Positions 20,389 to 31,742 of a DNA stretch of 64,000 nt are shown here, piece after piece. The position numbers and the translations under genes were made by a program. Location of the stretch: contig CM043948.1 in assembly GCA_014529385.2 (NCBI GenBank), forward strand, positions 19,972,951-20,036,950, given 5' to 3'. Below the pieces are notes generated by a model. That model ran no database searches and was not told the origin of the DNA. It worked only from the letters and a program-made list of their open reading frames with translations. Position 1 is the first letter of the stretch, and each line of letters starts with the position of its first letter. This stretch comes from Adiantum capillus-veneris. Lineage: Eukaryota; Streptophyta; Polypodiopsida; Polypodiales; Pteridaceae.

Positions 20389-20887
20389 TATCATCACTTC
20401 CGGCGAGGGACTGGATGGAAACATAGAGATAACTGCAACTTTACACTCGGCAATACTTAACACTTCAAAACACTTGAATAACTGAGAGAGACTACACAAC
20501 TCGGCAGAGTTCTGAGCCAAAAGACATATTGGCCCCAAAGACTCGCGTCCCTTTTGGTATTTCATTATGATTGCTCGCTAACTACAACTCTCGAGGGTCT
20601 GGCTCGCTCGAAGATTGTGCATCTGAATACTCCCGAGGATGAATACTCACGGGGAGTGGGCCCTAGGGCACTTATAAACAGTACAAGGGATATCAAAAGC
20701 AGAGTTGCCCCAAAAGCATCATGTTTAAAAGCACTTAATCTTAAAAGTATCTGCTCCTAAAAGCTGGCGCCCAAAACTCGCCAAAATCTGCCAGCGCAAA
20801 AAAACAGCCAGTCCGTACAACAGTGACACGGCATTAGCAGCAGCGTAAAACGCGGAAATCCACACAGAAATGCCACGTGGCATGTCA
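20389..20887 (-). repeat. 5' LTR of family C (minus strand)
   Basis: Read leftward from TGACATGCCACGTGGCA (20887). It contains a 12-bp G-box palindrome TGCCACGTGGCA (20871-20882), a TATA-like TTTATAAGTG, and the GACGCGAGTCTTTGGGGCCA phrase shared in diverged form with family A (GGCGCCAGTCTTTGGGACCA). It ends just before the primer site. The exact right boundary is inferred from the resemblance to family A. Confidence 0.75.
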
Positions 20888-21055
20888 GGGCGATTTACAA
20901 AAACCATCTCTTGAGTTCAAGCTTTTGTCTTTTGGGTTTTAGGCCCCTCGGCCCCAGTGCTCCGTAAGTTGGTAGGGGTTAGGATTATTAATCCCCAACC
21001 CCCTAGTTAATCTAGGCCACTTGGCATGACTTTTTAAGTTGGGTTCTCTCTTGTT

Positions 21056-21094
21056 TCTTCTTCTTCTTCTTCTTCTTCTTCTTCTTCTTCTTCT
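21056..21094. repeat. (CTT)n microsatellite
   Basis: About 12 CTT units; frames across it encode only poly-Arg or similar. Confidence 0.96.
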
Positions 21095-21394
21095 AGGTTT
21101 TAGGCGTCTCGGCCGGTTCCTACAAAACTCAGTCAAGTTAGTCTGAGACCCGAAGGCCCCTTTGATATCCTATCCTCACGCAGATAACATTCAGATGCAA
21201 TTACCACCTAGAGAAAATTGATCATGGCACGGAGAATTCCAGGTTTTACCAAGAGATTGGCATGGACCACCTTCCTAGGGAGAGTGAGTCTGGGGCAGGC
21301 CAAGCACACTCATTGGACCGATGCGTCTTATGACCTCGACGCAAAAACCCTAACCCTAAAACCCGTCATAATTTTGTTCTAAAAGGTGGCCCAT

Positions 21395-21680
21395 TAAGGC
21401 CGAAATGGTAGCATAGATTTCTGAGAGAACTTTTAGCTGTCATTTTTGCTTTGAATTCTTAGAAGCGCTATCTGGTAGGCGCTGATTTTACAGTGCATAC
21501 GTATCATGAGAGCTTGAAGTAATTTCTTACTCGAGTGAAGCTATCAGACAGACAAATGAGGTGGAAAACTTTTTCTCTTTGTTTTACTTCCAAATTTTCA
21601 GTATGGGAAGAAGAATGTGGTTGCAGGTGCTTTGTCACAGAAGCTGCAAATAGCAGCTGTCACTGCTATCCTCCATTTTT
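21395..21680 (+). pseudogene. Gypsy RNase H remnant
   Basis: Translated pieces read RELLAVIFAL, RYLVGADFTVHTYHESLK and LSDRQMRWK around 21425-21560. These match the family A RNase H block (KELLAVIHAL, YLLGADFTVFTDHQSL, LSEKQMRW) with stops in between. GADALSQK-like residues follow near 21625. Beyond 21700, no reliable integrase motif remains up to about 22300. Confidence 0.7.
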
Positions 21681-21699
21681 AGTCTGAGGACGTGAGGAG

Positions 21700-22500
21700 T
21701 AGTATGCTACTGATCCAGATTTTGGCAGTGTGTTTGACCAACCTCAGAATAGAAGAAGTCTCTGGATTTTCTCGGAAGGATGGTTTCCTGATAAAGCGGA
21801 TCAAGTTATGTGCTACACACAGGGTTGAGACGGAAGGATCTGAGCTAGCATAACAATCCATTATTTGGGAATAGAAGCAACACAAGGCAGTTGAGTCCTA
21901 CTTCTTTTAGCCTCAGCTCAAATTGCATGTGGATACATCTGTAGACTTGGGTGGTTTTTGAATGTTTAGTATGACAGACATAATGCACCTGGATTTCTGC
22001 AGCCTCTTCCTATCCTAAGGCCTATCTTGGGTTAGCATTACTATGGACTTTAGTTAGAGATCCTCAAATGACTAGTTTTTTTTGGCAATCAATTTGTGAG
22101 TCTTGTGCATGCTCCTTTAAATGTGGGCGATGACGGCTCAAATCTGCCGAAGGGGAGGAAGCTCTAAGGCTTGACTATCCGCTGCCCTTTGCCGATGACA
22201 CACCCAACTGAGCTATGAATACCGGAAGATCAAAAGCCTGTGTGGCGCAGAATTACATACATTGCCAAAAGAAGGGTTAGAGCATAATGCAGAGTTCATG
22301 ATGAGGAGGCCCTAATCTTTTCAATCCTGGAAATGAATACAGAGGGATGGTTGACAGATTGCATGTGACTGTCTGCATCAAATATTGTATCAAGTCCTTG
22401 AGCATGATAGTGCCCCTGTCAGGGCTCAATTTATGTGTGTCAAATACTTACTCCTGGATAAATGAAAGATGTAACAAAATAGTTTAATATGGTACATACT
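21700..22500 (+). other. Decayed transposon sequence, no intact frame
   Basis: It follows the RNase H remnant in the position expected for integrase, but stops are frequent and I could not confirm any integrase motif. No other feature is seen. Confidence 0.4.
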
Positions 22501-22506
22501 TTGCAG

Positions 22507-24080
22507 GCACTCGTAGCAAGACAATCGGAGGATGCTGCTAAGGACCAAGGACTTGCTAATGGCAGAGGTTCGTGTGCCCTTGAAGAAACGATTTTGACAA
22601 GACTCCCCCGTTTGCCTTTTGTGCAATCTGATGGCATAGTGAAAAGTTTTTCCCCTCCCCTGCAAAAGCAAATTGTTGATGCAAAGGATGACAATCATGT
22701 ATGTAGCCTAGATAGCTATCCAATAAGAAACTTTTGAAATTCATGAAATTTCAAGTTTGTTGGCTTCTTTTATTCCCTTTTTGTAGCTAGACTGCGTGTG
22801 CACAAAATCTGGAAATTACAATCAAAGGGATGTGCACGTTTCTATTGATCATGTGTGGTCTTTTCTGTATTTGTCTAGGAGCAGACGTTGCTGGCAGAAA
22901 ACCAAGATTTAGGTATGGGTTGCGCCAACTGCAGCCGCAGTTGCAGCTGTCTGATGGAGTTTGGAGAGGTTATTACCAATGAAGCTTTGAGATGCTGTCA
23001 AGAGCAGCTTGTTGCCTTGCACTGTGCTGAGGCCTTATCAACAGACTTGAACAGCTTAGCCTATCCTTTATGCAATACCGTAATTAAGTCATCCCTGAGC
23101 ATCCAAGAAACAAAGACTTGTAATTCAAGGTTCAGTCGTGACTGCTCATTAGGTAACTGTTTGAGTGCATTTTGTCTGTAAGTTTGGGAGTCCCCCGTAG
23201 TTTTATTCTTGTAGCTTTATTTAATGGATCGCGAGGTTTGTCAACTGGAAAGTTTTCTTCTTTGATGCCCTCTCATGAAGGTTTATTTCCTTTGCTAGGG
23301 TTGGGAAAGGGGTTGTCCATTGACATGTTGCGTGTGGTTAGCTCGATTTTCTCCAAGGACTATGAAATTTGGCTAGAAGAAAATAAGGCCACTTCTCTGG
23401 AAAACTGCAAGCTTGAAGATGTACTTCAAAGCGTGGAAGCTTTTGGAGGGAAGCAAAATCTATTAATAGACCTACAGGTAGAGATTCTATTGGCATTATA
23501 CCGCCAATGTTTTCATTGAGTGTCGTTTAATGGAGGAGTACTCTAATGTGGCCTAGACACCAAATGCAGAGATCTGTACTGAGAGCTGTTGCCGCCCAAA
23601 AACAGATTGCTACTGATAGCAAGGATGATCCCTCCCTCCTCTCAACGGTGAGCATCCAAGATTTCTAGCAGAGTCATTTTTGGGTTCTAAAATTTACAGA
23701 GCTGATGAGTTTCCGTATTCTACATAGGCCCATATGCTTGAGCTGTTTTTCTCAGACAGATCAAAGGAGAGAATGGAAACATTCACCAGAGCTGCAGAGT
23801 CTTTTCAGGGTTTGCTGAAGCAAATTAACTTATTTCTAGAGTTTTTATACACATGTAGCCACGCTGCTGCTTCTAAATTGCATTCCTTTCCTCTGTGTAC
23901 CAATCATGACAGAGTTCTGGAATTCAGGGATCCTTTTGTAGAGAAGAGGCAATTACAGACAGCTGTCTCATATTGGTTGCTTGTGTATCATGACGTTGCT
24001 CATGCTGTTCATGTAAATTTGGTTTGATGTTTTCTGGTAATTTTATTCTAAAGGTCCAGAGAAGCTCAATATAAGAGAAT
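22507..24080 (+). CDS. 3' part of an unrecognised multi-exon host gene (five exons)
   Basis: Exons with consensus borders can be chained without breaking frame: 22507-22698 (AG before, GTATGT after), 22879-23152 (GTAACT after), 23299-23477 (GTAGAG after), 23570-23647 (GTGAGC after) and 23728-24012 (GTAAAT after). Phases are 0, 1, 0, 0 and 0, and every exon is open throughout. A short last exon could begin at about 24053 and stop within seven codons. The encoded stretch has no low complexity and no transposon motif. It includes RLPRLPFVQSDGIVKSF, CCQEQLVALHCAEALS, a predicted-helical VVSSIFSKDYEIWLEEN stretch and a Cys- and His-containing segment in the last exon. I do not recognise the family. 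The upstream exons are not identified and may be lost in the transposon debris, so a gene fragment is possible. Confidence 0.55.
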
Positions 24081-24970
24081 TGATTTTATGAATGACTGGT
24101 TCAGGTTAGCAGGGAAGGAACGTTTGTAACCACTGTCATCTGGCGTAGAAAGTTCTTGGGCTGAGTTAAGACTCATGAGAGGTTTACTATGCTAATGATC
24201 TAACCTCATTTGACATTGTTTGGGCTTGGAGGTTTTTCCGGCTGTGTTGACATGCCGTGGTAACTGTGATGAGAGACCAAGCATGCTTATGACCTCACAC
24301 AAATAGCAATCTTTCTGGAGATGAACATTTTTAGTCAGTGACAGCTTTTAGACGTGCCTAGCTAATTCGATCGTGTCTTTATTCCCGTGAATTGGAGTAA
24401 GTCAAAGAAGCAAACACCTAGTTGCTGGAAGAGCCAGGTAATTCCAACGGGGAGAGGCTGATTGGGGTTGAAAAAGTGCAACAGAGCTTTCTTAAAAGGC
24501 TACATAGGAAGCTTTGTTGTGCCATCAGGCAAGGCTCTATGTGGCCAATCAAGTTTTTGGGTAGCCAAGCTGGGAGCAAAAGATGTTAGGGATATCATTT
24601 TTCTGCCCTCATTTGTCAGATTATGGAAGATATATGAAGGATTGGATATAGAGGTGCCCATGCCCTCTTTCGTTGCATCATTGAAGGGTTGTGAAAGCAT
24701 GCAGTCTTCAGTTATGGTCTTCCCATAGAGAGGAAGATTAAAGTGTAGGACAGGGTGGCTTAAAAGCTTATTTTCTACCTGCTTCAAAGGTATGACCGGT
24801 ATAATGACCAAGCCTGAGGTAAAGAGTTGGATACCCATCTGCTGGTCATGAAGACGCTTCGACGGTTTACATGATGCTTGAAGTGCCCTATCTATAGACC
24901 ACTGAGTGCTTGAATTAAATCTCTCTTAAAACTTGGAAAACGTAATTAACTACTTTTGAAGGTTTTACGG
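24081..24970. other. Non-coding stretch
   Basis: An 88-codon frame at 24462-24728 has no recognisable domain or splice context. No element ends were found. It could be the downstream flank of the preceding gene. Confidence 0.4.
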
Positions 24971-24984
24971 CATGATATTCTTCT

Positions 24985-25378
24985 TCTTGAGAGACATCCA
25001 TCATTTGTAGGCCTTGCCTTCCAAAGTTAAGTTCGTTTGTAGAGCTCTGACTGCGTCCAGAGTACGTCGTAAGGTGTGAATTTCATCCCACTTGTTGAGA
25101 AAGATATTCACTGCATCCTTATTGCGGTTTCGGTCTTCTTCCTTAAAAATCGGTGGGGTTGGTGTTTTCAACAATTCATCCTCCTCTTTTGCAATGAGAG
25201 TATGCAATGTATCAGCATTTGGGCCTTGCCCTAAATTAGAAGGGCTTTGTCCTTGTGTAGCAACGTGTTCATGCATGTGCATGTCAGCATGACCCTTGGA
25301 TTGCTGTTGCATTAATTGAATCAATAATGTGGATAGTTTAGTAATATTTGCATTTAAAGCTTTAAAATTTTCATCCAT
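24985..25378 (-). pseudogene. Gypsy gag fragment
   Basis: A 125-codon minus-strand frame starts MDENFKALNANITKLSTLL. It has a Gln/His-rich middle, then TPPIFKEEDRNRNKDAVNIF-LNKWDEIH, which is the lead-in to a retrotransposon gag domain (a precursor FxG/D...V..FL..W pattern). It runs on to LEGKAYK and a Trp-Trp pair past the frame end. The rest of gag is gone. No LTR is visible next to it. Confidence 0.6.
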
Positions 25379-25455
25379 GACTCACTAAATTTCTCCCTTT
25401 TTTGAATATTTATGTGGGATTTCGTTGAACCTAGGTTTTTTTGATTAGTGTTGTG

Positions 25456-25456
<1 letters not shown>

Positions 25457-25486
<30 letters not shown>
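25457..25486. repeat. (CT)n microsatellite
   Basis: About 15 CT units. Confidence 0.96.
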
Positions 25487-25490
<4 letters not shown>

Positions 25491-25789
25491 AAAAAACGCA
25501 GCCTTTTTTTTGATGTAGACATCAGTTCACTCTTTTGATCATAACTCTTCATCCAAACTCCGATTTGGGTGATCTATAGTCTCAATCGAAGAGCACGAAG
25601 CCTTCTACGCATTGATGTAAATATAAAATTTTTTAGAGTTATGGAAGGCGTTTATGTAGCAGCATTTTTGAAGTGAACAGGTTTAAGGAAATTGACTCTC
25701 ATCTCTTATTTTACATACAATGTCTTTCGACACTCGTAAGGGTTTTTTTTCTTCAACAAGGTCCACAACCAATGTGGAAAATGATCCAA

Positions 25790-26602
25790 AAATCTCTCAA
25801 GTGTGGAGATAGCACAAAAAGGTGAAGACTTACGAGCACTTGCAATGGAGAATGACACACTAAGGGTACTTATGGTTGAGAATGAGAATCTCAAGAGGAC
25901 ACTTGAGATGCAAACAATATGTTTGATGCAACTTGAAGAGGAAATCAAGGAATGTAAACACTCTCTTGTGGACTTGAATGCTTTGAAGGAGCGGATGAGC
26001 TAAGTAGAGCATGACCATGTATTGCAAGAGAAGAAATTTGACACTATGAGTTGGGATGTACGCGACATGAAAAATGTATGCACGAACAAGTCTTGGACTG
26101 ATGTATGTGGTAGCAATATGGTTTTTAATTCCTCACTTATGCAAGCTATGGTTCAAACAAAGATTGTTGAGAATGTGGATGTGGAGGAGTTAAAGGACTG
26201 AGAACGACGTTCCAAGAATAATGTTATTCGTGGAATTCTCGAAGAGAAGTTAGAGACACTTTCTCTTGCCATCGTTATCAAAGATTTTTTCAAAACCCAC
26301 TTTGGCATGTCCGGAGTTATGGTCTATAAAGCACATAGAGTGGGGAAGCAAAAAGCTCCTCGCTTGGGAGAACGGCCAATTGTATGCACCATGTCGGATG
26401 AGACCAAGCGAAAGATTATCCTTGATAATAGTTGGATCTATTTGAGGGATACAAAATGTTTTGTATGTAAAGATCGCACTATTAAGCAACAAAATATGCG
26501 TTGCAAGGCATATAAGAAAAAGAATAATAAAACAAGGAAATCTCTCATGAAGAAAATGTGCCCAAGGAGGAGACAAATCTCTCGAGCAAATAGAGATGCG
26601 TG
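25790..26602 (+). pseudogene. LINE 1: ORF1-like protein remnant
   Basis: The first part is a coiled coil (LRALAMENDTLRVLMVENEN and following heptads, to 26003). After stops it reads ERRSKNNVIRGILEEKLETL near 26205, typical of the RRM-like core of LINE ORF1 proteins, followed by KDFFKTHFGM and a basic tail to 26602. Several in-frame stops show decay. ORF1 proteins chaperone LINE RNA. Confidence 0.65.
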
Positions 26603-27100
26603 ATCTATCAGATCGAGTTACAATTGAAAATATGCTTTTGGAATTCTAATGGATACCCATGGAATGCGGGGATTGACATTGATGAACTAACAAGCAAAGC
26701 CGATGTACTTCTTGTTGAAACTTGGGAGCATGATACACAAAGGATTAACGGCTTCGAGGATTATAATGTACATTCATTGATGTGGTCAAAGAATCTCAAG
26801 CAATGAAGAGAACAAGGAGCGGTAGCATGTATGGTTAAGAAAGGATTGGAAGATTTTGTATCAATTGTAAAAGATGACAAGTACAAACGTTATGTATGAC
26901 TGAAAATTATGACACCAAAAAGGGCATCCATTTTTGTAGTCGGTTGTTACGTTCCTCTTCATGACTTCCTCTTTTATGCTTGCATAGATAGAAATCATCC
27001 ATTTTTTGATTTAGAAGAGGACATTGCTTATTTCAAAGGTGAAGGTGATGTTATTGTATTTGGGGATATGAATGCTCATTTTAATAACATATATCTAGCG
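26600..27100 (+). pseudogene. LINE 1: ORF2 endonuclease remnant
   Basis: Pieces read ICFWNSNGYPWNAG (first catalytic Asn in the WNSNG motif), ADVLLVETWEHD (Glu motif), GAVACMVKKGL and VIVFGDMNAHFNN (the GDFNAR-type motif), interrupted by stops at 26806 and 26900. They match an APE-type LINE endonuclease. The sequence is lost after 27090, with no RT, so the copy is truncated at the 3' side. Confidence 0.75.
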
Positions 27101-27250
27101 TTTTGCATTTCTTTGCTTGCCTTAGTCTACTAGAATGGGATATTGAATAAATCTAATCCTATACCTTTTCATGACTCTATTGTGCATTGCAGCAGATATT
27201 CACCGTAAGTAATGCAACATTTAGGCATAAGTATTTTTACCCCATATTTT

Positions 27251-27422
27251 ATCATGTATTCCCACCATCAAGCGTAGGCCATCATTGTACAAGTCGTTTC
27301 CCGATACCAACAACTATGCTTGCCCACAGGAATGATATCATGTATTCCCACCATCAAGCGTAGGCCATCATTATACAAGTCGTTTCCCAATACCAACAAC
27401 TATGCTTGCCTACAGGAATGAT
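27251..27422. repeat. 86-bp tandem duplication
   Basis: The unit starting ATCATGTATTCCCACCATCA at 27251 recurs at 27337 with only a few substitutions (GTAC/ATAC, CCGA/CCAA, CCCAC/CCTAC). It is non-coding. Confidence 0.93.
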
Positions 27423-27429
27423 ATCACAG

Positions 27430-27935
27430 ACATCCTGCTTTTGTTATCGCAAATCGACAACCCAATCCTGCTTTTTTGCAACACGTGCAAATGCAGAGGG
27501 CTATGACTAAATGACAGGTCCTATTCTCTTTGTTAATCAAGTTCAGCATTATCTTTTAATAAAAGAACACGATGCAAAAGACAAACCGATCATGTGCTTG
27601 CTTCTTCAGTTCAGGGTGAACCCATGCATTATCTCATATGCTTGCTTGCTATTCATAATCTTGAGTTTCAAAACCGCCTATCTTACATCTTTTCACCTTA
27701 AGCGTCCAATCCTTCCAAGTTGATCTATTTCATGTATAAATTGCAGACCTACTTATTCATTAGATCATTTTTGGTAGCTGAGCTTAGAGGTGCGCAAGTT
27801 GGGGTTATTACATGAAAAACTGTACAAATCTCTCTTTAATGGCATTGCCTCCGAGATAAAGGGAGTGTTAATATGGAGGTTTTTTTGAGTCTGTATAAAA
27901 AAGGCATGCTTTCCTCAAACCTTGCCATGTGGGTG

Positions 27936-27967
<32 letters not shown>

Positions 27968-28500
27968 GCGTTGCCCTCTTGTTGAAGAAGCTGTGCGTTG
28001 ACCCGCTGTTGTGCCTGTGCGCTGTCCTCCTGTGGTAACTGCGCGCTGACCACAGTTGAAGAAGCTGCGCGCTAACCCGCTGCTGCTGCCCTTTTGTGGT
28101 AATAGCGCGCTGCCCCCCCCCCCTCTCCCCCCCTTTTTTTTCCGCTCGTTGTTGCCTCCTACACAGCCATCCCCCCCTCGTTTTCCCTGCAACCCCCCCT
28201 ACCCACCCTCCCGCCTACAGGTACAGCAGAGCAGAAAGTCCAACAGCAGACAGTCCGCCAAAAATAAAAAATCGTAGGCCTTCAGAATTTTGGCCTCTTT
28301 TTGAACAATTGCAAAATTCAGGGAATTCACAAGAAATTCAGTAACTGTAGAAATTCAAAAATTACAGAATTGACAGAAAATTACAGAAATTACATAAAAT
28401 GGGGTTTTTGCCGCTCTGGTCGTATTTTGCAGAAATTGCAGGAAATGCGTCATGTATACTTAGTGTGGAACATGTATGCATAATGTGGAAGCACTTGTGC
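27430..28500. other. Non-coding stretch with CT array and C/T-rich tract
   Basis: A (CT)n array lies at about 27937-27962, a C-rich tract at 28110-28140 and further C-rich sequence to 28210. A run of AAATTCAG/AAATTACAG-like units follows at 28310-28400. No gene is supported. Confidence 0.6.
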
Positions 28501-28540
28501 ATGTAGGTCAAATTTTTCTCGTTTTTGGCACCGATCAAAC

Positions 28541-29322
28541 ATGAGGAAGCAAAATGATAAGGCCGACCCTTTAGAAGATGCAGTTCAAAAGTTCAAAGAA
28601 GAAATGACCAACCGCCACCTATTAGGGACAATAAAAATGCTCGAAGATCGTGTTTCAGTCCAAGAAAGCATGATCGCAACAATGGGAGATCGAATGATGG
28701 CCCAAGATGAAGAGATTGCGTCACTCAAGAAGGAGCTTGCTGAGGCACGATCACGAAACACACTTGAAGAGGGATAATTGCAACCCTCTGTGATAGAAGA
28801 ACTCAACACTATCAAAGAGCAAGTGCGAGCCATCAAAGAAGGGGAAGAGAAACATAAAGAAATGACGACTTCTTGGGTGGACGTTATGACAAAGACTGAA
28901 CAGAAAGTAGATGAGGCTGAGAAATGGATTGAGGTTGCCAAAAAATGGAAAAGTAAGGAAACAACATCCACACCCACCATTATCAACCTGACACTAGAAG
29001 AGGAGAAAAGAAGACGTATACGCTCTTTACATGTGAGGATTGCGGCCTTAAAGACAAAGATAATGTAGATGAAGAGGTAAAAGAACTCGTGGCTTTGATG
29101 GGGGTTCATGAGTTGACGCACTCAACAGCTTGGAGAGTAGGCAACAAGAAAAATGGGAGCAAGGGAGAAACCTCGAAAGAAAGGGCACTCATCCTTTGCT
29201 TTCCCTCCATGGAAGCGAATGACTTTTTGAAGAAGAGACCAACTCTTAAGAAGACGGGCATCTTTCTCGGGGATGATCTTAACCTCTCACAAGTTGCCCA
29301 CATGCAAGTAGTAATGCCATAG
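28541..29322 (+). pseudogene. LINE 2 ORF1 (coiled coil and RNA-binding region)
   Basis: The frame starts MRKQNDKADPLEDAV and has long heptad-like charged segments (to 28775 and, after a TAA, 28778-29068), which suggest a trimeric coiled coil. After a further stop the next frame carries LIL-CFPSMEANDFLKK near 29190-29230, where an RRM-like core would be. Three frames are needed, so it is broken. Confidence 0.6.
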
Positions 29323-29429
29323 ATTAGAGAGGCAAGGAAAAAGGTAATATTGCTTTTTACTGACATGGAAGTGTGGTGATATTGGAGCCATGCCCCACAT
29401 GACAGTGTGAGGTCTATGGGACCACACTC

Positions 29430-30284
29430 AAAGTTGCTACATGGAACTGTAATGGATCTATGCGTCTTGATGTGGATGCTTTTGAGGAGAGTTTTATCGG
29501 GAGAGACATCATTTTCTACTCTGAGACACATCAGGCCCCTCGATAATCTATGCCTCACATTAGTGGTTACAGATGGGAGACAGTTTGTAGACAGGAGACA
29601 CGATCAGAGCACAGAGGGCGGGGTTCAGGAGGAGTGGCAGTGTTATTCAGGGAGGAGTTGCAGCCATTGATACATATAGCTCGTAGGGATGAGCAAGCTA
29701 GGTGTATGTGGGTGAGATTGAGAGCAGAGACTGGCAGATATCTTTACATTGCCATTAACTACTTTCCCCCGAGTACGTTAGTATGTGCACCACCTAGAGG
29801 ACAGTCCCCCTTCTCTATTTTGGATGACGACATATGGGAATTCTCTAGAGATGGCGACATTATCATTCTAGGGGACTTCAATGCTAGGACTGCCCATCAT
29901 CAGACGGTATTTGATGATACTTCAGAGGAGATGCTGAGAGAGCTGGATATTGCAGAGACAGGCCTATCCAGAATATCACAGGATGGGGAACATACTGAGT
30001 ATGGACGGCACTTGATAGACATGGGGACCGCACATGGATTGGCCATCTTGAATGGCCTACAGAGATTTCCCACTGCGGGAGGCTTCACATGCTTTCCACA
30101 CAGACATGGAGCCAGCACGGTAGATTATGTCATGGCACAGCCGAGCCTCATATCTAGTATACATTATCTCATAGTTGGGCCTAGACTTGTTGGGGTGGCA
30201 GTGGATCATGCTCTTGTGTTGCTGACCCTCTCTTTCCAGTTCAATGTAGCACACATTCCACGGGTAGTAGTCCCTACTCGCTAG
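29430..30284 (+). pseudogene. LINE 2 ORF2: APE-type endonuclease
   Basis: Conserved motifs are in order: VATWNCNGSM (catalytic Asn), IIFYSETHQ (catalytic Glu), a TAA after QAPR near 29540 with a frame change, GYRWETVCR, RGSGGVAVLFREEL, DIIILGDFNARTAH (Asp/Asn pair), FTCFPHRHGASTVDYVM and VAVDHALVLL (final Asp-His). The 244-codon main frame is well preserved. The enzyme nicks target DNA to prime reverse transcription. Confidence 0.88.
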
Positions 30285-30686
30285 AACTTCACGCGGCAGA
30301 CGGATTCTGTATACATAGACGGGATTTACAGACACCTATCGACTGAGGAGCGGGGGCGACCTCTGGAGGAGCTTACTACTATACTGACACACACATTACA
30401 CGATGCTGCAGTAGAAGCATACCCACACACAGAGCCTGAGCAGAGACGTTATTCTGGGAGCGTGCCTCAGAACAGTTGGTATGATGAGGAATGCCGTCAG
30501 ACTAGAGCTATAGACTTCAGAGGGAAGTGATTTTTGGGGGACATCACCCACAGAGAGTCACAAATTGACTTTCGACACCTAGTGTGGTAGAAGAAGAGGG
30601 CATTTTTGGCTCGACTAGAGCAGGATCTATACCAGCTATTCTTGAGTTAGGACTCACGTGAGGGATGGCGACTCTTTCATGAGCAG

Positions 30687-30714
30687 CCCCCCCCCCCCCC
30701 CCCCCCCCCCCCCC
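30687..30714. repeat. 28-nt C homopolymer inside LINE 2
   Basis: A pure C run lies between the endonuclease and RT parts of ORF2. Confidence 0.95.
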
Positions 30715-30840
30715 TCTGCCATTATCTGTACAGAGACCTGGGGTCAGTACGCATCATCTTTGTACGCAGTTTCTGGACAATAGCCCCTTCCCGACCCCCC
30801 CGGTCCATGCCCACACACATGTGCTTTTTTCACCACTAAG

Positions 30841-31742
30841 ATGGTGAAGAAGGCCTTTGACAGGATGAGGAATGAGAGAGCATATGATCATGATGGCTTA
30901 GTGGCTGAGCATTTCATGCATGCCAAAGATCTAGTAGCAGATCTTCTAGCAGTTATGTTTAACCGTGCCATGTGTGAGGGCCTACCTGATACTTGGAGCC
31001 TATCTACGATTGTACCTATCTTTAAGTCAGGAGATGGAGCTTGGGAATTATCGCACTATCATGATTGGACACACATTGGCACGGTTGTGCGCATCCATTC
31101 TTAAGCAGCAACTGAGTAGATGGGCAGAGAGGGAGGGCATGCGTGCTATTGGGCAGGCATGGTTCAGGAGAGGTTTTTCTACTCTTGACCATATCTTGAT
31201 ACTCAGGGTCATCATCGAGGAGGGAAGATCCCATGGGAGACGGATGTAGCTTTGTGGCCTTTCGCAAAGCATTTGACATAGTACCCATAGCTAGATTGAT
31301 GCGCAGATTACAAGAGATGGGAGTACCCACATAGCTCATTTGGGGGATCATGGCATTGTACAGATCAATAGTAGGGCATGTACGCACCTCAGAGGGTCTA
31401 TCTACACCGGTTCACTCCACTATTGGAGTGAAGCAGGGCTGCCCACTCTCTCCTACTCTATTTGGTATGTATGTGGATGAGGTTTCTGACTACATTGAGA
31501 GAGATGGTGATAGAGGTGCACCGTTGGCAGGGACATGGATTCCGCTATTGTTATATGTTGATGATATTGTGTTGATCTCCGACTCTCCGGAGGGGATGCA
31601 ACGTCACTTGGGTGCTTTGCATGGTTTGCCCATGAAAGTGGCTTGTCTATCAACCTTGGTAAAACCAAGGTCATGGTATTTAATACCACCCCACAGTGGA
31701 TTAGGAGTAAAGCACCCGCATTCACATATGGTTAGGAGATAG
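30841..31742 (+). pseudogene. LINE 2 ORF2: reverse transcriptase
   Basis: Blocks appear in order over several frames: AYDHDGLVAEHF, LPDTWSLSTIVPIFKSGD (30990-31035), QAWFRRGFSTLDHILILRVI (31155-31205), FRKAFDIVP with the first catalytic Asp near 31277, STIGVKQGCPLSPTLFG (31420-31465), and LLLYVDDIVLISD with the catalytic pair near 31560. A TAG lies at the VPT end near 31335, and frames change near 31030 and 31250. All catalytic residues survive in pieces. Confidence 0.9.

Noticed and set aside
21340-21370. Telomere-like AAACCCTAACCCTAAAACCC
   Set aside because: Only about three irregular units inside transposon debris; not an interstitial telomere array.
24462-24838. Overlapping 88- and 112-codon frames on opposite strands
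   Set aside because: No domain, no splice context and no element link; likely chance open frames.
27251-27422. CRISPR-like or other phage-type repeat array
   Set aside because: There are only two long adjacent units with no spacers, and the sequence is plant nuclear DNA.
29100-29558. Minus-strand 150-178-codon frames opposite LINE ORF1
   Set aside because: Antisense shadows; the plus strand carries the ordered LINE domains.
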